DNA of 64,000 bases, taken from assembly GCA_009801085.1 (NCBI GenBank), contig VNWV01000001.1, positions 4,278,001 through 4,342,000 of the forward strand. The letters run 5' to 3'. The notes beneath the pieces are model-generated. The model made no database searches. It saw nothing but the letters and a program-made list of their open reading frames with translations, and was not told the origin of the DNA. This stretch comes from Lasiodiplodia sp. COLG20. Its lineage: Eukaryota; Ascomycota; Dothideomycetes; Botryosphaeriales; Botryosphaeriaceae. The translations under genes were made by a program, and so were the position numbers. Positions 43,876 through 56,474 of this stretch are shown one piece after another (the first letter of the stretch is position 1; each line of letters opens with the position of its first letter).

Positions 43876-45275
43876 GGCGGCGCTGGTGAGGGGAAAGGCG
43901 GTTGTTTTGGTAGAGGTGCGCGATGGCGGTCGGCGAGGGTATGAGTCGAGTGGATGACGTCCTCGGCTGTGCGCAAAGCGGCGGAGGCGGATCGGCCGGA
44001 GAGGGACGTCGGTGTGGAAGGCTGGCGCGACAGCAGGCAGCGAAAGCGCGCAGGTGTAAGATAAGACTGGGCGGACGAGCGGTTCAAGTAGGCGGGCTGG
44101 CGCCGGCTCGAGGGAACGTCTGTTGACGGACAAGGGCCAGGAACGGTTTCGCGGTACGGTCGAGCAGGCTAGCGGGGTCGGAAAACGATTGAGGCTAACT
44201 AACGATGAGGGGTCACGGCGGTGCAGCTCGGGCTACGCAATATGCGGCTTAGCATGCGCGCTCAAAAGGCGAAAAAAGCAACGAAGACCCTGACTGCAAG
44301 CGGCGGGCCGGACTGTTTATAAGCTGGCAGTCGTCGCAGGCAGCCGCATTATAAAGCGTGAAAGCACCTAGGCGCTCAAAGGGCGGCGCCGTTCCATAGG
44401 CGAATTCCATTTCCCGATATCGCTGGTGCCATCGTGACCCCACGGCCGAGCGTAGCTAGATGCTTCAGGCTGCGACCATGCTCCGGCTATTACGGGCGGA
44501 TCCACGTCATGCGTGGGTTGGCCCAGCAGGGCAATCGGTCCCTGGGTGGCATTGCGCCATAAGTCCTGCCGATTTTGAGCCATGCGCGGCGGAATTTGCT
44601 GCTTCAGCACTGCGTCTGAGACAGAGCGAACGGGCCGCCGAGCGCGACGGCGCGGCCAATTCCTGCTTGCTCGCGTGCTCGCCGTGGTCTAAGCTCCGCC
44701 GGGCGGCGGCGATAGGCGTGGAGTGGCAAGCGGACGCTGGGTGGGTAGGGCGCGCGGGTCGAAATGGGCTGGGCCGTTGCGACACAGCTCTGATTAAGCG
44801 CGAGCACTGGCTCCGTCGCCAGTGCGTTAATCGCCGAAAGCGAACCCCATCTACGTCTATCTCAACTACACCCACCGCACGCCTCCCCCATCCTCCTTTT
44901 CCATCCTGGCGGCATCTGGTCCTTCCGAACGGCTCGTACGCAGCTCGCACCACACCGCCTCCGCTTTCGACCACCGCCTGCACGCCCCGCCTATGGCCGC
45001 CAGGTCGTAGATTTGTGGCATGGACCGGGAGTGTCATTCACCAGCACATTCACCACCTGGACAGCTGCACGCATCTTCGACGTCGACGCCTTTCTCTTCC
45101 AGGTACAGCCCCGCCAACCTTTCTTTGCCCTGCTCTGCGAAGCGGCCACGGTTGTGACCAACGCAAACGGGCTCCACTCTCCCGCCTTCCTTGATCCACG
45201 ACACTGCGACGCCCTCTACGCCGCACCACAGTCAGGATCGTCCACCGCACCACCGCCAGCACAAGTCAAGTTCTC
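43876..45275. promoter_or_regulatory. Divergent intergenic region, NMNAT and HECT ligase
   Basis: 1.4 kb between two divergent housekeeping genes. A frame at 44460-45194 (+) and opposite-strand frames here have no domain and GC-driven composition. About 44840-45270 is pyrimidine-rich and likely belongs to the HECT gene promoter and leader. Confidence 0.5.
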
Positions 45276-48200
45276 ATGTCTTCCAGAGTCACTCGCTCTT
45301 CTGCGAGGCTCTCAGCAGCAGGTTCCTCCAGTCAGTCGCCCGCCCAGCCCAACCCCAACACCACGCCGGCCCGGGCGCCGCCCTCGACACGGAAACGGAA
45401 AGCCGCCGCTCGCGAGACGAGTCCGGAGCAGCAAAAGCTCCAGGAACCTGAGCCCGCACGCGCTTCAGCTTCGAGGCGCACTAGCAAGCGGGTCAAGGTT
45501 GACGCTGCGGAACCCCCCGCACCCGCCCCGTCCGCCACCTCTCGCCCGAGGAAGGGCAGCCGAGCAGATACGGCCATGTCCAGCGCGGGGTACAGTCCTG
45601 GTCCCGAGCCCCCATCAATGCATCGCGCTGACGTGCCCAGACCATCATCGGGACCCTCAGAGGAAAAGTCGAACCCCGCAGCAGCCCAGTCGTCATCGAG
45701 GCGCAAGACCAGCCGCAAAAACCCTCAAGGTGCGCACCACCACGCTACGTCAGCGCACCACAGCCCAGATCTTCCAATGCTAATTCCCCTCACAGACCCA
45801 CTCGCTCCCACCTCACCTTCCACCCGCCGCTCGAAGAAACAATCAGCGAAGCCTGACGAGGATGTTACAATGAGGGATGACGATGATGACATCGTGGACG
45901 GACAAGATGAGGGCGCAGACAGAGGTCGGCATGGCATGAGCGACGACAGCACTGGAGAGGGCGGAATGCCTCCGCGGTACGACGAGGATGATGACGACGA
46001 TGATCCGTTTGGAGGTGGTTTCCTCGGCCGTCCTGGAGGACCTTCTGGCCTGTCGAATACGCTGCGAGCACTGAGTGGCATGATGTCAGGCATGTCCTCA
46101 CGCCTGCGCAACATCTTGGAAAACTTAAGACAGAAAGACGACCCGTCGGTGCAGTTGATCGCCCTGCAGGAGCTCTCCGAGATCTTGCTTGTGTCAACTG
46201 AAGATAACCTCGCGGGTCACTTCCCACCTGATCAGTATGTCAAAGAGCTTGTTTCGCTCATGCAACCCAACGATTTCGGTGAAGAGAACCCGGAAATCAT
46301 GCTCCTCGCGTGCCGTTGCATAGCCAACCTCATGGAAGCTCTTCCAGCTGCCACCGCCAATGTCGTCTACGGCGGCGCGGTTCCGATCTTGAGCCAGAAG
46401 CTGCTTGAAATCCACTTCATCGACTTGGCTGAACAAGCTCTCAGCGTAAGTCCTACTGCAGACCCTGTAGTATCTTGCTAACGACGTTCAGACACTCGAG
46501 AAGATTTCCGTCGAATTCCCCGCGTCGATCGTTCGAGAGGGAGGCTTGAACGCCTGCCTGACGTATCTCGACTTCTTCCCTACTAGCACGCAGCGAACGG
46601 CGGTGACTACGGCTGCTAATTGCTGCCGTAACATCCCAGAGGATTGCTTCCCCACAGTCCGCGATGTCATGCCGATTCTCCTTAACGTGCTCAACAGCAG
46701 TGACCAGCGTGTGGTAGAGCAAGGCTGCTACTGCGTTTCTCGGATTGTAGAAAGCTTCAAGTACCAAGACGGCAAGCTAGAAGAGCTGGTTAGCGCTGAA
46801 TTGCTCCAGGCAATCCTCCGTTTGCTATTGCCAGGCACTACGAATCTTATTGGGCAGAACATCCACACTCTTTTCCTTCGCGTTTTATCGATCACGGCAC
46901 GCGCCTCGCCTCGCCTTTCCGTGGAGCTCTTCAAGATGAAGGTCGTCGATACTCTCTACCAGATTCTTACCGGTGTGTCTCCACCCGATGGTACTGAGGA
47001 CATCGCAACCAAGATCGACAGCGTTGTCATCATGCAGGCCTTGATCCACCGCCCTCGTGAGCAAGTCTTTGAGACTCTCAACGTGATTTGCGAGCTTTTA
47101 CCCAATGTCCAGAAGGATGGCCTTACCTATCTTGACGACATTTTCGACGCTGGATATCCCACAGACGAGTACCTTCCGATGTCAACCAGGTCGAGGAAGT
47201 CTCCGAATGACAAGAGGCTGGAACTTCTGGAAGGCTGCAAAGAGGAAGTCAGGCGCTTTGCCGTCATTCTCTTACCCACCTTGACGGATGCTTACTCCAG
47301 CACGGTCAATCTCAGTGTTCGCCAAAAGGTCTTGACTGCCCAGCTGAAAATGCTGTCCAATTTGGATGAGGAGATTCTGAAGGAGGCTCTTCGGGCCGTC
47401 CCTTATGCATCTTATCTGGCATCCATCCTTTCGCAGCAAGACCATCCGTCATTGGTCACATTTGCACTGCAGGCTGCGGAACTTCTTTTGAAGCGGCTAG
47501 AGTCTATCTACCGTTATCAGTTCTACCGCGAGGGTGTTATCTCGGAAATATCTCGTCTGGCCGATCGGCCTACTAAGGACCTGGAAAAGCAGAAGCCTAA
47601 CAAGCCTGCTTTGGAGGCCGAGCCGTATGGTTCTTCTAGCAAAGCCAGCAGTGATGCTGGGGATGAAGATATCGACCGTGAAATGGACGATGGCCCGGAG
47701 GACGACATGCATTCGGACGACGACGAGGAAAACGAGCATGACGACCACCATGACGACGAGGACGATGATGATGACTCCAATTCGTCTTCCTCATCCGGCG
47801 GACGTTATGACCGGGCACCTATGCCTAACATTGACGACATCATAACTCTCCGCGCCAAGAAGTTCATGGAGGTCCATGAGACTGATCAGGGCAAGGAAAT
47901 GCGTGAAAAGGCTTTGGCGATCCTGGAAGATCTCAAGTCTTTGGCTCAGGAGATCAAAACCTGCTACTCCAGCACTGCCTGTGACAGAGGCGAGGATCTC
48001 TTCGTCCGTCTGGCCGAGTACTTTGATGGAGATGCTCTCGAGAGCATTACGAGCTATGAGCTCCTGACGTCTGGAATTGGCGATGTGCTCCTCGAACTCT
48101 TCGCCGATTCCAACGTATCCAGCAAGTTGGAGGCAAGAACTGCGTTTCTGGAAGCTTTCATGGGTACTACCAACCAGAACAAACAAAAGACTGCAAGCAC

Positions 48201-51064
48201 TGCCTCTCCGGTCACCCCTTTCAGCATCTTGGTGAGCAAGCTCCAGGACTTGCTTAGCCGCGCGGAACACTTCGAGGTCATCACAGTTCATCAGAATACC
48301 TTTGACAGCAATCGCAGCTCCGCTGCTTCTATGCTCGCAAAGCAGCTCAGGTTGAAACTGGTTGCTGATGATGATTCTGGTATTCCTCGAGCTTACAGGA
48401 ACATCATGGTCTCCATTCACGCCATCGCCACCTTCAAGGCCCTGGACGATTATCTCCGGCCTCGGATCGCCCTTGCCGAGCGACCCAGACCCTCTGGCAG
48501 GGCCCGTGATGGAGTTTCTGGTGCAATCGCCGCATACGCCGCGGCTATTGCGGGTCGCAGCGCTGGTCTTGGAGGCCGAGATGCCCCATCAACACCACCT
48601 TTGCCGGCCCCCACAGATGGCACGAACCGCGCATCTTCATCGAAGAGGACAACGAGGTCGAAGGCGGCAGCAGGCTCAAGCGCAAATCCCGAAGCTAGCA
48701 CGCCGCCAGCTAAGCAGCCCGGTTCTGCCCCTAGACGTTCTAGCCGGAAACGCCAGGGCGAGGCGAACCCACCGCCTCCACCACCGCCGCCTGCTCCATC
48801 CTCACTCGATGATATTAGAGACCCTCTCGAGTGCGCTGACGAGGCTCAATTGTCTGACGAAGATGACTTGGGCGATGGCGATGGACTGGATGCGATCGTG
48901 GACGACCTTGAGGACGAGATGGATGAGGATCTTCCTGATCCGTCCGCAGTCAGCGTAGAAGTCGCTTCGAACGGCAGAGCTACGGCACACAAGGAGGATG
49001 GAACCAGGGTTGCAACGCCGTTGGGCGGATCTACGCCATCTTCAGCACGCGCGGCTCAGGCTGATCGTTCTCTTGCTGAGAGGATGGCTACCGAGCAGCT
49101 TGCCAGCCTTGCTTATCAACGCAATCTGCTTGGCGGAAACCCAGCTTCTTCCAGACCCATGTCTTACGCTGCTGCCATCCAGGCTGTCCCCCAAGACTGG
49201 CACATCGAGTTCAGCGTCAATGACCAACCCATCTCCAACGAGACTACCATCTACCGTGCTGTCCACATGAGCCAGGCTGACGGAGCCGACGCCTCTCGGA
49301 ACATCTGGTCTCCGACGCACACGATCAAGTTCAAGAAGGCGACAGGACCGCCTCCTGCGGAGTCCAGCTCACTGACCCCTCCTCCGGAGTCGGCGTCCGA
49401 CGTGAACGGTATCCCTCAGTCTTTGAACAAGAACCCAACGACGTCATCCATCTTACGCCTGCTCAGCATTCTTCATGAGCTGAATGCCAACCTTGATGAC
49501 GTTCTCTCTGAGAAGAAGGATACCATCAAGGTCAACGCCGAGCCATTGTCTCAGTTTGTGAACACCAAGCTCACTGCGAAGCTTAATCGGCAGCTTGAGG
49601 AGCCACTCATCGTAGCCAGCAACTGCCTTCCCAATTGGAGTGAGGATTTGGCCAGGCTTCACCCCTTCTTGTTCCCATTCGAGACGCGCCATCTATTCCT
49701 TCAGTCAACATCATTTGGCTATTCTAGGTCCATGGCGAGGTGGCAGAACGCGCAGTCTTCCACTGACTCCCGTCACGACCGCCACCGCGACGAGAGACCA
49801 TTCCTGGGAAGGGTGCAGCGCCAGAAGGTGCGCATTTCGCGTAACAAGATCCTCGAGTCGGCCGTCAAGGTCATGGAACTCTACGGCTCCTCACCCAGTG
49901 TTCTCGAGGTTGAGTACTTTGAGGAGGTTGGAACTGGTCTTGGACCGACCCTAGAATTCTATTCGACGGTTTCCAAGGAATTTTCCAAGAAGAAGCTCAA
50001 GCTCTGGCGGGAGAACGAGTCAAACGAGAAGGACGATTTCGCCTTTGGCAAGCGTGGACTCTTCCCTGCTCCAATAAGTGCTGAGCAGGCAGAGACAGAG
50101 GATGGGAAGAAGGTACTCCATCTCTTCAAGATCCTCGGCAAGTTCGTTGCTCGCTCCATGCTCGACTCGCGCATTATCGACGTGTCCTTCAATCCTACCT
50201 TCTTCCGCATTGGAGACAACACGGCCGTCAAGCCGTCTCTGGGCGCCGTCAAGACTGTTGATTCCGACCTTGCCAGAGCACTTGTTTTGCTGAAGAAGTT
50301 TGCCAAGGAGAAAAAGAAGATCGACGAGGATCCCAACATGCCACCGGCTGAAAAGGTGTCAGCGATTGAGGCAATTGAGGTCGATGGCGCCCATGTGGAG
50401 GACTTGGGTCTCGACTTCACTCTCCCAGGCTATCCCAGCATAGAACTCATCGAAGACGGAGCAAACACATCGGTAACTATTGAGAACGTCGGTTCTTACG
50501 TTGACAAGGTTTTGGACATTACATTGGGAAGTGGTGTACAGAAGCAGGTGGACGCATTCCGCACCGGTTTTTCGCAGGTCTTCCCCTACTCTGCATTGCG
50601 AGCGTTCACCTCGGATGAACTCGTCATGCTCTTTGGTCGCACTGAGGAAGATTGGACCTTGGAAACGCTCATGGACTCGATCAAGGCCGATCATGGCTAC
50701 AACCTCGACAGCAAGAGCGTTCGCAACCTGCTGCAAGTCATGAGTGAGCTCGACGCGTCTCAGCGTCGTGACTTCCTGCAGTTCGTCACGGGCAGTCCCA
50801 AGCTTCCCATTGGTGGTAAGTAAAGTCTGTCGCCATGGCTGAGTACATGTGCTAACAAGTCGAATAGGTTTCAAGGCTCTTACGCCGATGTTCACGGTTG
50901 TGTGCAAGCCAAGCGAGCCTCCTTACACGTCGGATGACTATCTCCCCAGCGTCATGACTTGCGTCAACTATCTCAAGATGCCCGACTACAGCAGCCTTGA
51001 GATTCTCAAGGAGAAGCTTTTCGTTGCTATCAAAGAAGGACAGGGTGCTTTCCACCTTTCTTAA
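45276..51064 (+). CDS. UFD4: HECT-type E3 ubiquitin ligase (UFD4/TRIP12 family)
   Basis: Three exons, 45276-46445, 46492-50815 and 50868-51064, in phase to 1,896 residues. The N terminus is disordered and basic ([16 protein letters not shown]). From about residue 265 an armadillo-like helical region follows ([39 protein letters not shown]). Next come acidic blocks ([20 protein letters not shown]) and Pro-rich linkers. The HECT domain occupies the last 370 or so residues, with the catalytic Cys in VMTCVNYLK (about 1863) and the terminal AFHLS. In yeast and animals this family extends ubiquitin chains on ubiquitin-fusion (UFD) and N-degron substrates. Second intron: G|GTAAGTAAAG to GAATAG. Assignment to UFD4 is by architecture; only one such ligase is expected per fungus. 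Confidence 0.94.
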
Positions 51065-52560
51065 GTCGAGTCGTTCTTCTCTCTGGCATTGTAATGGTTA
51101 GAAATGGTAGGAAGGACAAACGGGTTTGCTTGCTTGCTTGCTTAGGGTGGCGCGGGCATCACAAAACAGACAGTTCTTCATTCTCGTAATATGGGTACTT
51201 ATGGGGGATCTATGGGCATTTGCTTTTGCGACGAGGGGGCATTTCTCATCAGGGCGTAGATGTTCTCTCTTCGACAACCCCTTTCGGCGACTCATATCCA
51301 TGATCAGATTATCTTATCCCATCCGCAGTTGTCCCTTTTCCTACTGTCATTGGTTGGCTGGCTGACGGGCGACTGGAGTTTCACACATTTCTGTCCTTTC
51401 CTTTTTGAACAATTGTCCCCGTGCTTACTCCTTCATGTAGAGCAGACGGTTCTCTCTGCGCGTTAAATTGCACGGTCAACTAATATGCCGAGGGTGGGAG
51501 GAAGGAGAAGCTGGTACCACGGGGAAATCTTTCGCTTTTCTCATTACTGTGGTTGGGCGCAAGAGGACATTCTCCCAATCATGATTATACAGAACAGAAG
51601 TAGTAGTTTTTATTGCGAAGGGATCTGTGACTGGCATGTCTATCCATGAATTGGTTGTCTAGGTGTGGTTTCTATGAGGTATCAAGTGCTAACAGGCAGG
51701 TAGCTAGACCCTACGCTTTTTATATGTATTGACATTTAGTGAGATTACAAGGTTGGCTATGAAGTAGATCCGTGATCCGCGTAGCCGATGTCGTGTTTAG
51801 GCGACACGGCGTCCTGGATATAGAGCAGCCTGGTCCTTCATTAGGGTTCGTGTTGTTCGAGAAATCAAAAATGGAACTCCAGAGAGCAATTTTCATCATA
51901 GCTGACAGCACTGATGATTAGTAGCAGACTCTACTTCGCCCCAGCTGTATCGCGTTCCATTTCGAGAATTCAAAGCATCGGCCGTCTTCCACGATAGGCA
52001 CAAAGCCGACTTGGCAAGAGCTCGTGGGCCCAGTCACACAAATATATTGGAATTTGGCCCCCACGAACGGCAAGGCGCATAGCCACGCAGTCAGAACCGA
52101 AAGTGGTGCCCCATCGTGTCCAATGTTGGGAAAAGATCAGCCAATCAGCATAGAAGAGGGAGAAGCTTTTGGGGGCGGGCTGCAGCCAAGCCACAAGCCA
52201 TCATTTAATGGCTTCTTGATGGGTTCATCTTCCGGGAGGATTTCAGCCTGCTACAATAAAGGCCTTGGCCCCCTGTTGGCTGGCGGCAGTGGGGCCTCCG
52301 AGGATTTCGGCACCGTTGCTGATAAATGTCTAAATGCCTCCTTGCACTTCTGTCGCGATTGATGTTGCTCCTGCTGCTGCTACCGCGCCCCCTTTCGGAG
52401 CAGGTGCCGAAACCCATCGCCAGCCTCCGCCGAATAGGTGTTACTTGAGCATACACTATTACTAAAGTGCTAAACGAACATTCAAAAAAAAAAAAAAGAA
52501 AAGAAAAAAACTATATACAACAATAAAATCGTTCTCGCCGAACCGAAGAATACCTACAAG
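51065..52560. other. Intergenic; TTGC microsatellite
   Basis: 1.5 kb between the HECT gene and the first lectin-like gene. A (TTGC)4-type microsatellite lies at about 51125-51142, in the likely 3' UTR. Just before the next start codon there is an A-rich tract (52482-52510). No gene supported. Confidence 0.5.
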
Positions 52561-54027
52561 ATGCTTAGAGGACAGCAGGAGAATGGCCACGATGCTCCGC
52601 AAGTAGATACCGCCAAGCTGGATTCTGACAAGCACGTTGTTTCGGACGGGAACAATCTGCCAGAGGTTTATCAACATACCTATCCTGAGGCAGCGCCAGA
52701 GAACTTCCCGGAACACATCGACACATCGTCACCAGAGGTTGTACCTCCGTCTGTACGGGACCAGAAGGAAGTTGCAGGCACCTCCACAGAGCGGACGATC
52801 TGCGGTCTTCGGAGAAAGACATTCTGGATAGTATTAGCCGTCGCACTCCTTATCATCATAGCAGCCGCAGTTGGAGGCGGAGTGGGAGGAGCCATGGCCA
52901 TGAAGAAGTCCAACAGCACGAACGATAGCAGTTCGTCTGACGACTCCTCAACATCCTCATCATCTGGCGATGGCGATTCATCCTCCTCCTCCTCCTCGTC
53001 CCCTTCCTCCCCCAACTCCCTCCTCCCCACCACCCGCCTCACCTCAATCAACTACACCGACGCCGACGGCACCGAAAACCACCACGTCTACTACCAGCTC
53101 GCCAACAAGCACATCTACGGCTCAGCCTGGAACTCTTCCGCACCGACAACCTGGCGCACGTTCGCCGTCAGCACCGAGACCGACAACATCCGCAACAACA
53201 CGCCGCTCACGGCGTCCATCTACTGGTGGTCCGCCTCCCGCCGCGACTTCCACGTCTACTGGCTGGCGCCCGACAACACGGTCGTCGGCGTCATAGCCGG
53301 CTACGACGCGCCGTTCGGGCCCTACTCGACCAGCACCATCGCGGATGAAAACTTCGTCGCCGGCGCCAACTCGAGCATCGCGTCGTACGGCCGCGCGTGT
53401 GAGGATTGCGCGAACACGAACCTCGTGCTGTTTCAGGACGCGGAGGATAAGGTGCAGGTCGTGCTGAGGAATCAGGGGTGGAAGAAGGCGGCGATTGCGG
53501 AGAGCGCGACGGGCGGGGCGGTGGTGAATGGTACTGACATTGCGCTCGGCGGCGTGTGGTCGGAGAGTGCGATTAAGTATGTTAGTTTGTATGTTGTGGG
53601 CGAGGAGAGCGGGAATGCGACGCGCTTGCTGTGGGATGGGAGTGATTGGTTGAGCGATGCTGAGCTCGGCGCGGGAGTGCTGCCGGTTGAGGTGGATGCG
53701 GATGCGCCGAGGCTGGCGGCGTTTGAGCTGGGGTACAATGACACGGCGAGCTTTGCCGCGCGCGTTGTGGGCGGCAAGGCTGAGGGTGGTGGTGTGGAGG
53801 TGGCGGCGTGGGATGGGGATGCGGATGCGGAGTGGGTGCGGAATACGGTCGAGACGAGCAGCAGTGGCGGGTCTGGGTTGGAGATGATTGCCGCTGGGTC
53901 GTCGTTGGCGGCGAATCAGGCCGGGTGCGTGTACGGTCTCGTGGCTAATGGGAGCTTGGGCGAGTGGGTGTGGAGCAAGGCGGATGGGTTTTCGTTTGCT
54001 AGATGGGTTGATACCACAGTTGAGTGA
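52561..54027 (+). CDS. Membrane-anchored fungal fucose-lectin-like protein 1
   Basis: Single exon, 488 residues. A cytosolic N terminus of about 80 residues leads to the juxtamembrane motif TICGLRRKTFWIVLAVALLI and one membrane span with a Gly-rich end, then a Ser/Thr stalk (SSSDDSSTSSSSGDGDSSSS). The outer domain (about 165-488) looks like the fucose-specific lectin beta-propeller superfamily: NYTDADGTENHHVYYQ, repeated strands with W (IYWWSASRRDFHVYWL) and AANQAGCVYGL. Predicted type II topology would display the domain outside the cell or in the wall. It shares the anchor motif and propeller features with the gene at 58715-60187. Sugar specificity cannot be read here. Confidence 0.75.
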   Translation: MLRGQQENGHDAPQVDTAKLDSDKHVVSDGNNLPEVYQHTYPEAAPENFPEHIDTSSPEVVPPSVRDQKEVAGTSTERTICGLRRKTFWIVLAVALLIIIAAAVGGGVGGAMAMKKSNSTNDSSSSDDSSTSSSSGDGDSSSSSSSSPSSPNSLLPTTRLTSINYTDADGTENHHVYYQLANKHIYGSAWNSSAPTTWRTFAVSTETDNIRNNTPLTASIYWWSASRRDFHVYWLAPDNTVVGVIAGYDAPFGPYSTSTIADENFVAGANSSIASYGRACEDCANTNLVLFQDAEDKVQVVLRNQGWKKAAIAESATGGAVVNGTDIALGGVWSESAIKYVSLYVVGEESGNATRLLWDGSDWLSDAELGAGVLPVEVDADAPRLAAFELGYNDTASFAARVVGGKAEGGGVEVAAWDGDADAEWVRNTVETSSSGGSGLEMIAAGSSLAANQAGCVYGLVANGSLGEWVWSKADGFSFARWVDTTVE

Positions 54028-54656
54028 GCCTTGAAGGATTCTGGCGTTAGGGGGCTGTGTGGAGTTGTTTGTACGAGTAGTCTGCATATTCATCAAAGTC
54101 GGCGCCTAATTAATGGTGGCGGGCGCCTGGTTTAGGAGTGTGTAATTAATTTTTGAGACAGATGTCCGTAGGCAGCTTTCTGTGGCTGCAGCATCTTGAT
54201 ACTTCAGCTGTTTCTCATGTCACAAAAGTCTATATTCAGTTTTGATTTTATCAAGCATGCTCATGGCTATCAACCAATGAACATTGGGGAAATTTGCGCT
54301 CTCAAAGGATTGGCCCATTTTAACTTCTTAAAAGGAAGTAATAAGTAAAGCTTAGCCAGCTTAACGGGACGCAAACCTTACCATGCAATACACAAGGACG
54401 TTGAAAATCGGCTGCCTACATGCACGCATTTTAATATTGACTCATACTTGCCAAATATAGCCAGAAGATATCTTCTTTCCTGAGGGAGTCATGTACATAA
54501 GAATCCTATTACATTTGAATCTGACTGACAGCTGTATACCATTCTCCACGCCGTTCCGAACGCTCCTTCCGCAGCACAAAAGAAGCACCAAAAAGAACAC
54601 TCCAATCCTTCAACAACACACACATCCCCTCTTTCCCTCCCACCAGAAAAACCCCC
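54028..54656. other. Intergenic, convergent
   Basis: 3' spacer between lectin-like gene 1 and the SDR gene; AT-rich, nothing recognised. Confidence 0.5.
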
Positions 54657-55778
54657 CTACTTCTCCTCCTCCTTAGCACCATCATACGACGCCCAATCCC
54701 TCATCTCCCCAAACACGCCCAACACCTCCGGCTTGATCAGGGGCACGCTATCCTCCACCGCGCGGTCGAACGCAGCGCTCAACTCCCAGCTGCGCCCGCC
54801 GTGCACGAGCACGACCTGGTTGTGGCGGCCCGCGTCGACGAGCAGCAGCCCCGCGGCGCGCGCGACGACGTCGGGCTCCTGCATGTTGGCGCCCAGCTGC
54901 GCCAGCGCCGCGGGGACCATGTTGGTCACCGTCCATGAGGGGGCCAGCGTGTTGATGCGGATGGATGCGTTGCGGTGCGCGGGGATGGCGCGGAGGTTGT
55001 GGGCGACGGCGCGCGCGAAGCCGAAGAGGGCGTGTTTGGCGACGCCTGTGTGAGGTGGGATGTGGTTAGAGAAGGGCTAGTTTTTTAAAGGGGCATTTTC
55101 CGTTTAGGGAAGGTGGGGAGGGTGGGGTGGGTATGGATGGGGTGGGGGCTGGGAAAAGTTTATACGTACTGTAGTCGAGTTCGGGAAAGCCGATGATGCC
55201 TGCAATGGACGATGCTACGACGATGCTGCCGCCGGATGGCTGCTTCTTCATGTAGTGCAGCGCCAGAATCGTCGTGTTCATGATGCCGCGCTGGTTGATG
55301 GCGAAGCTGTCATAGTTGGGCTCCTGGAGCTCGCCGCTCTCGTTCAGGACCTCGTCGAGGAAGTTGAACTTCGGTGCCTGGCCTACGGAGAAGTCAGCTG
55401 TCTGGCCCGGTTCTGCCGGAGAATTCCGCGAGCGTTCTTACCAGCATTGGCAAAGACGTGATCGATACGGCCGTGCTTCTCGTACGATTTCTTGAAAAAG
55501 TTGGATTGCGAGTCCCAGGATGTCACGTCGAGCGGTACGTAGAGGATATCCTTGCCGGCGTCGGTAGGAAGTGGGTTGATGTCTCCAACGACCACTTTCG
55601 CGCCGTGCTTTTCTGCAAGCTGGGCCGTAGCGAGGCCGATACCTGAGCTGCCACCTATTTGCATTCGTCAGGAATCATGATGTTCATTTCGTGCTCAGAA
55701 GCAGAACTGACCCGTAATGAGGACGACACTGTCCTTAAACCCTGCAAATTGCTGGTCTTCAATTGTGAGCTCGGTCAT
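54657..55778 (-). CDS. Short-chain dehydrogenase/reductase (SDR)
   Basis: Four exons (55778-55712, 55654-55442, 55382-55170, 55045-54657) join in phase to 293 residues. Classical SDR features: the cofactor loop split by an intron (LITG|GSSGIG), the acidic residue after strand 2 (VVVGDINP, favouring NAD over NADP), DHVFANAG, the catalytic Ser in VASSIAG and the catalytic Tyr/Lys in YSVAKHALF. The last 90 residues (VNTLAPSWT-like region, then LIKPEVLGVFGEMRDW) resemble 15-hydroxyprostaglandin-dehydrogenase-type fungal SDRs. Substrate unknown; a secondary alcohol/ketone interconversion is expected. Soluble, no targeting signal. Lies between the two lectin-like genes. Confidence 0.9.
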
Positions 55779-56474
55779 TTTTTCCTGGAAGTCCGAATCC
55801 CTGGAATGAGATAGTGTTCAGGCCGTTGACACGTAGATAAAGTGTCAAAAATTGGAAGGGAGGCGCTCAAGGATTAGTTACAGGCTTGTTGCAGGGTCCT
55901 GGGAGGAGGTTATATAGCTCACAGACAGGAAAAAGGACCCACGCTTATCTGCAATGATCTACAGTAGCGTGGCAGATATTGGGGGCGTTCGTGCAGAATT
56001 CGAAGGACGCGTGGAAACACAAGGCCAATTGACACATATTCAGGCCAGCTGTGGAGAACTTCGACAGGGGATCACGTCAGCTAACAAAGCTTTTTGCCAT
56101 TTAGATTACTATCGAGATAGCCGGGCGGGGTAATTGTGGAGTTAACTATTGAGTGGGGGCCAAATACTCTGTGAAGAAGCAGACAGGCTGAATTGAAATC
56201 ATGTCTTTGGCGCTGCGGCCTGTGCTGCAGGGATACCTAAGCGAAGCTTGTTCAACATGACCAATTACTTTGAGAGTTGCAATCTATCAGAGCCAACTTC
56301 TACTGACTCGACGCTGATACTGTTCCACAAGTCAATAAGGAAAGCTCAAGAAGAGGCCGAAACAATCGGGATGATAAGCGGACCTCTCTCCCTGGCAGTC
56401 TTTTTGTCTTCCACCATGACCGGAGGCTGAAAAGTTGCGTCCCGCCTCCTTGCATTTACCGTCTCTTTCCCAGT
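55779..56474. other. Intergenic
   Basis: Upstream of the SDR start and downstream of the secreted unknown. A 60-codon frame at 56248-56430 (+) has no support. Confidence 0.5.

Noticed and set aside
44460..45194. A 244-codon frame upstream of the HECT gene
   Set aside because: Lies in a divergent promoter region, is low in complexity and overlaps other open frames; no recognisable protein.
51125..51142. TTGC repeat as a regulatory element
   Set aside because: A short microsatellite in a likely 3' UTR; nothing suggests more than simple sequence.
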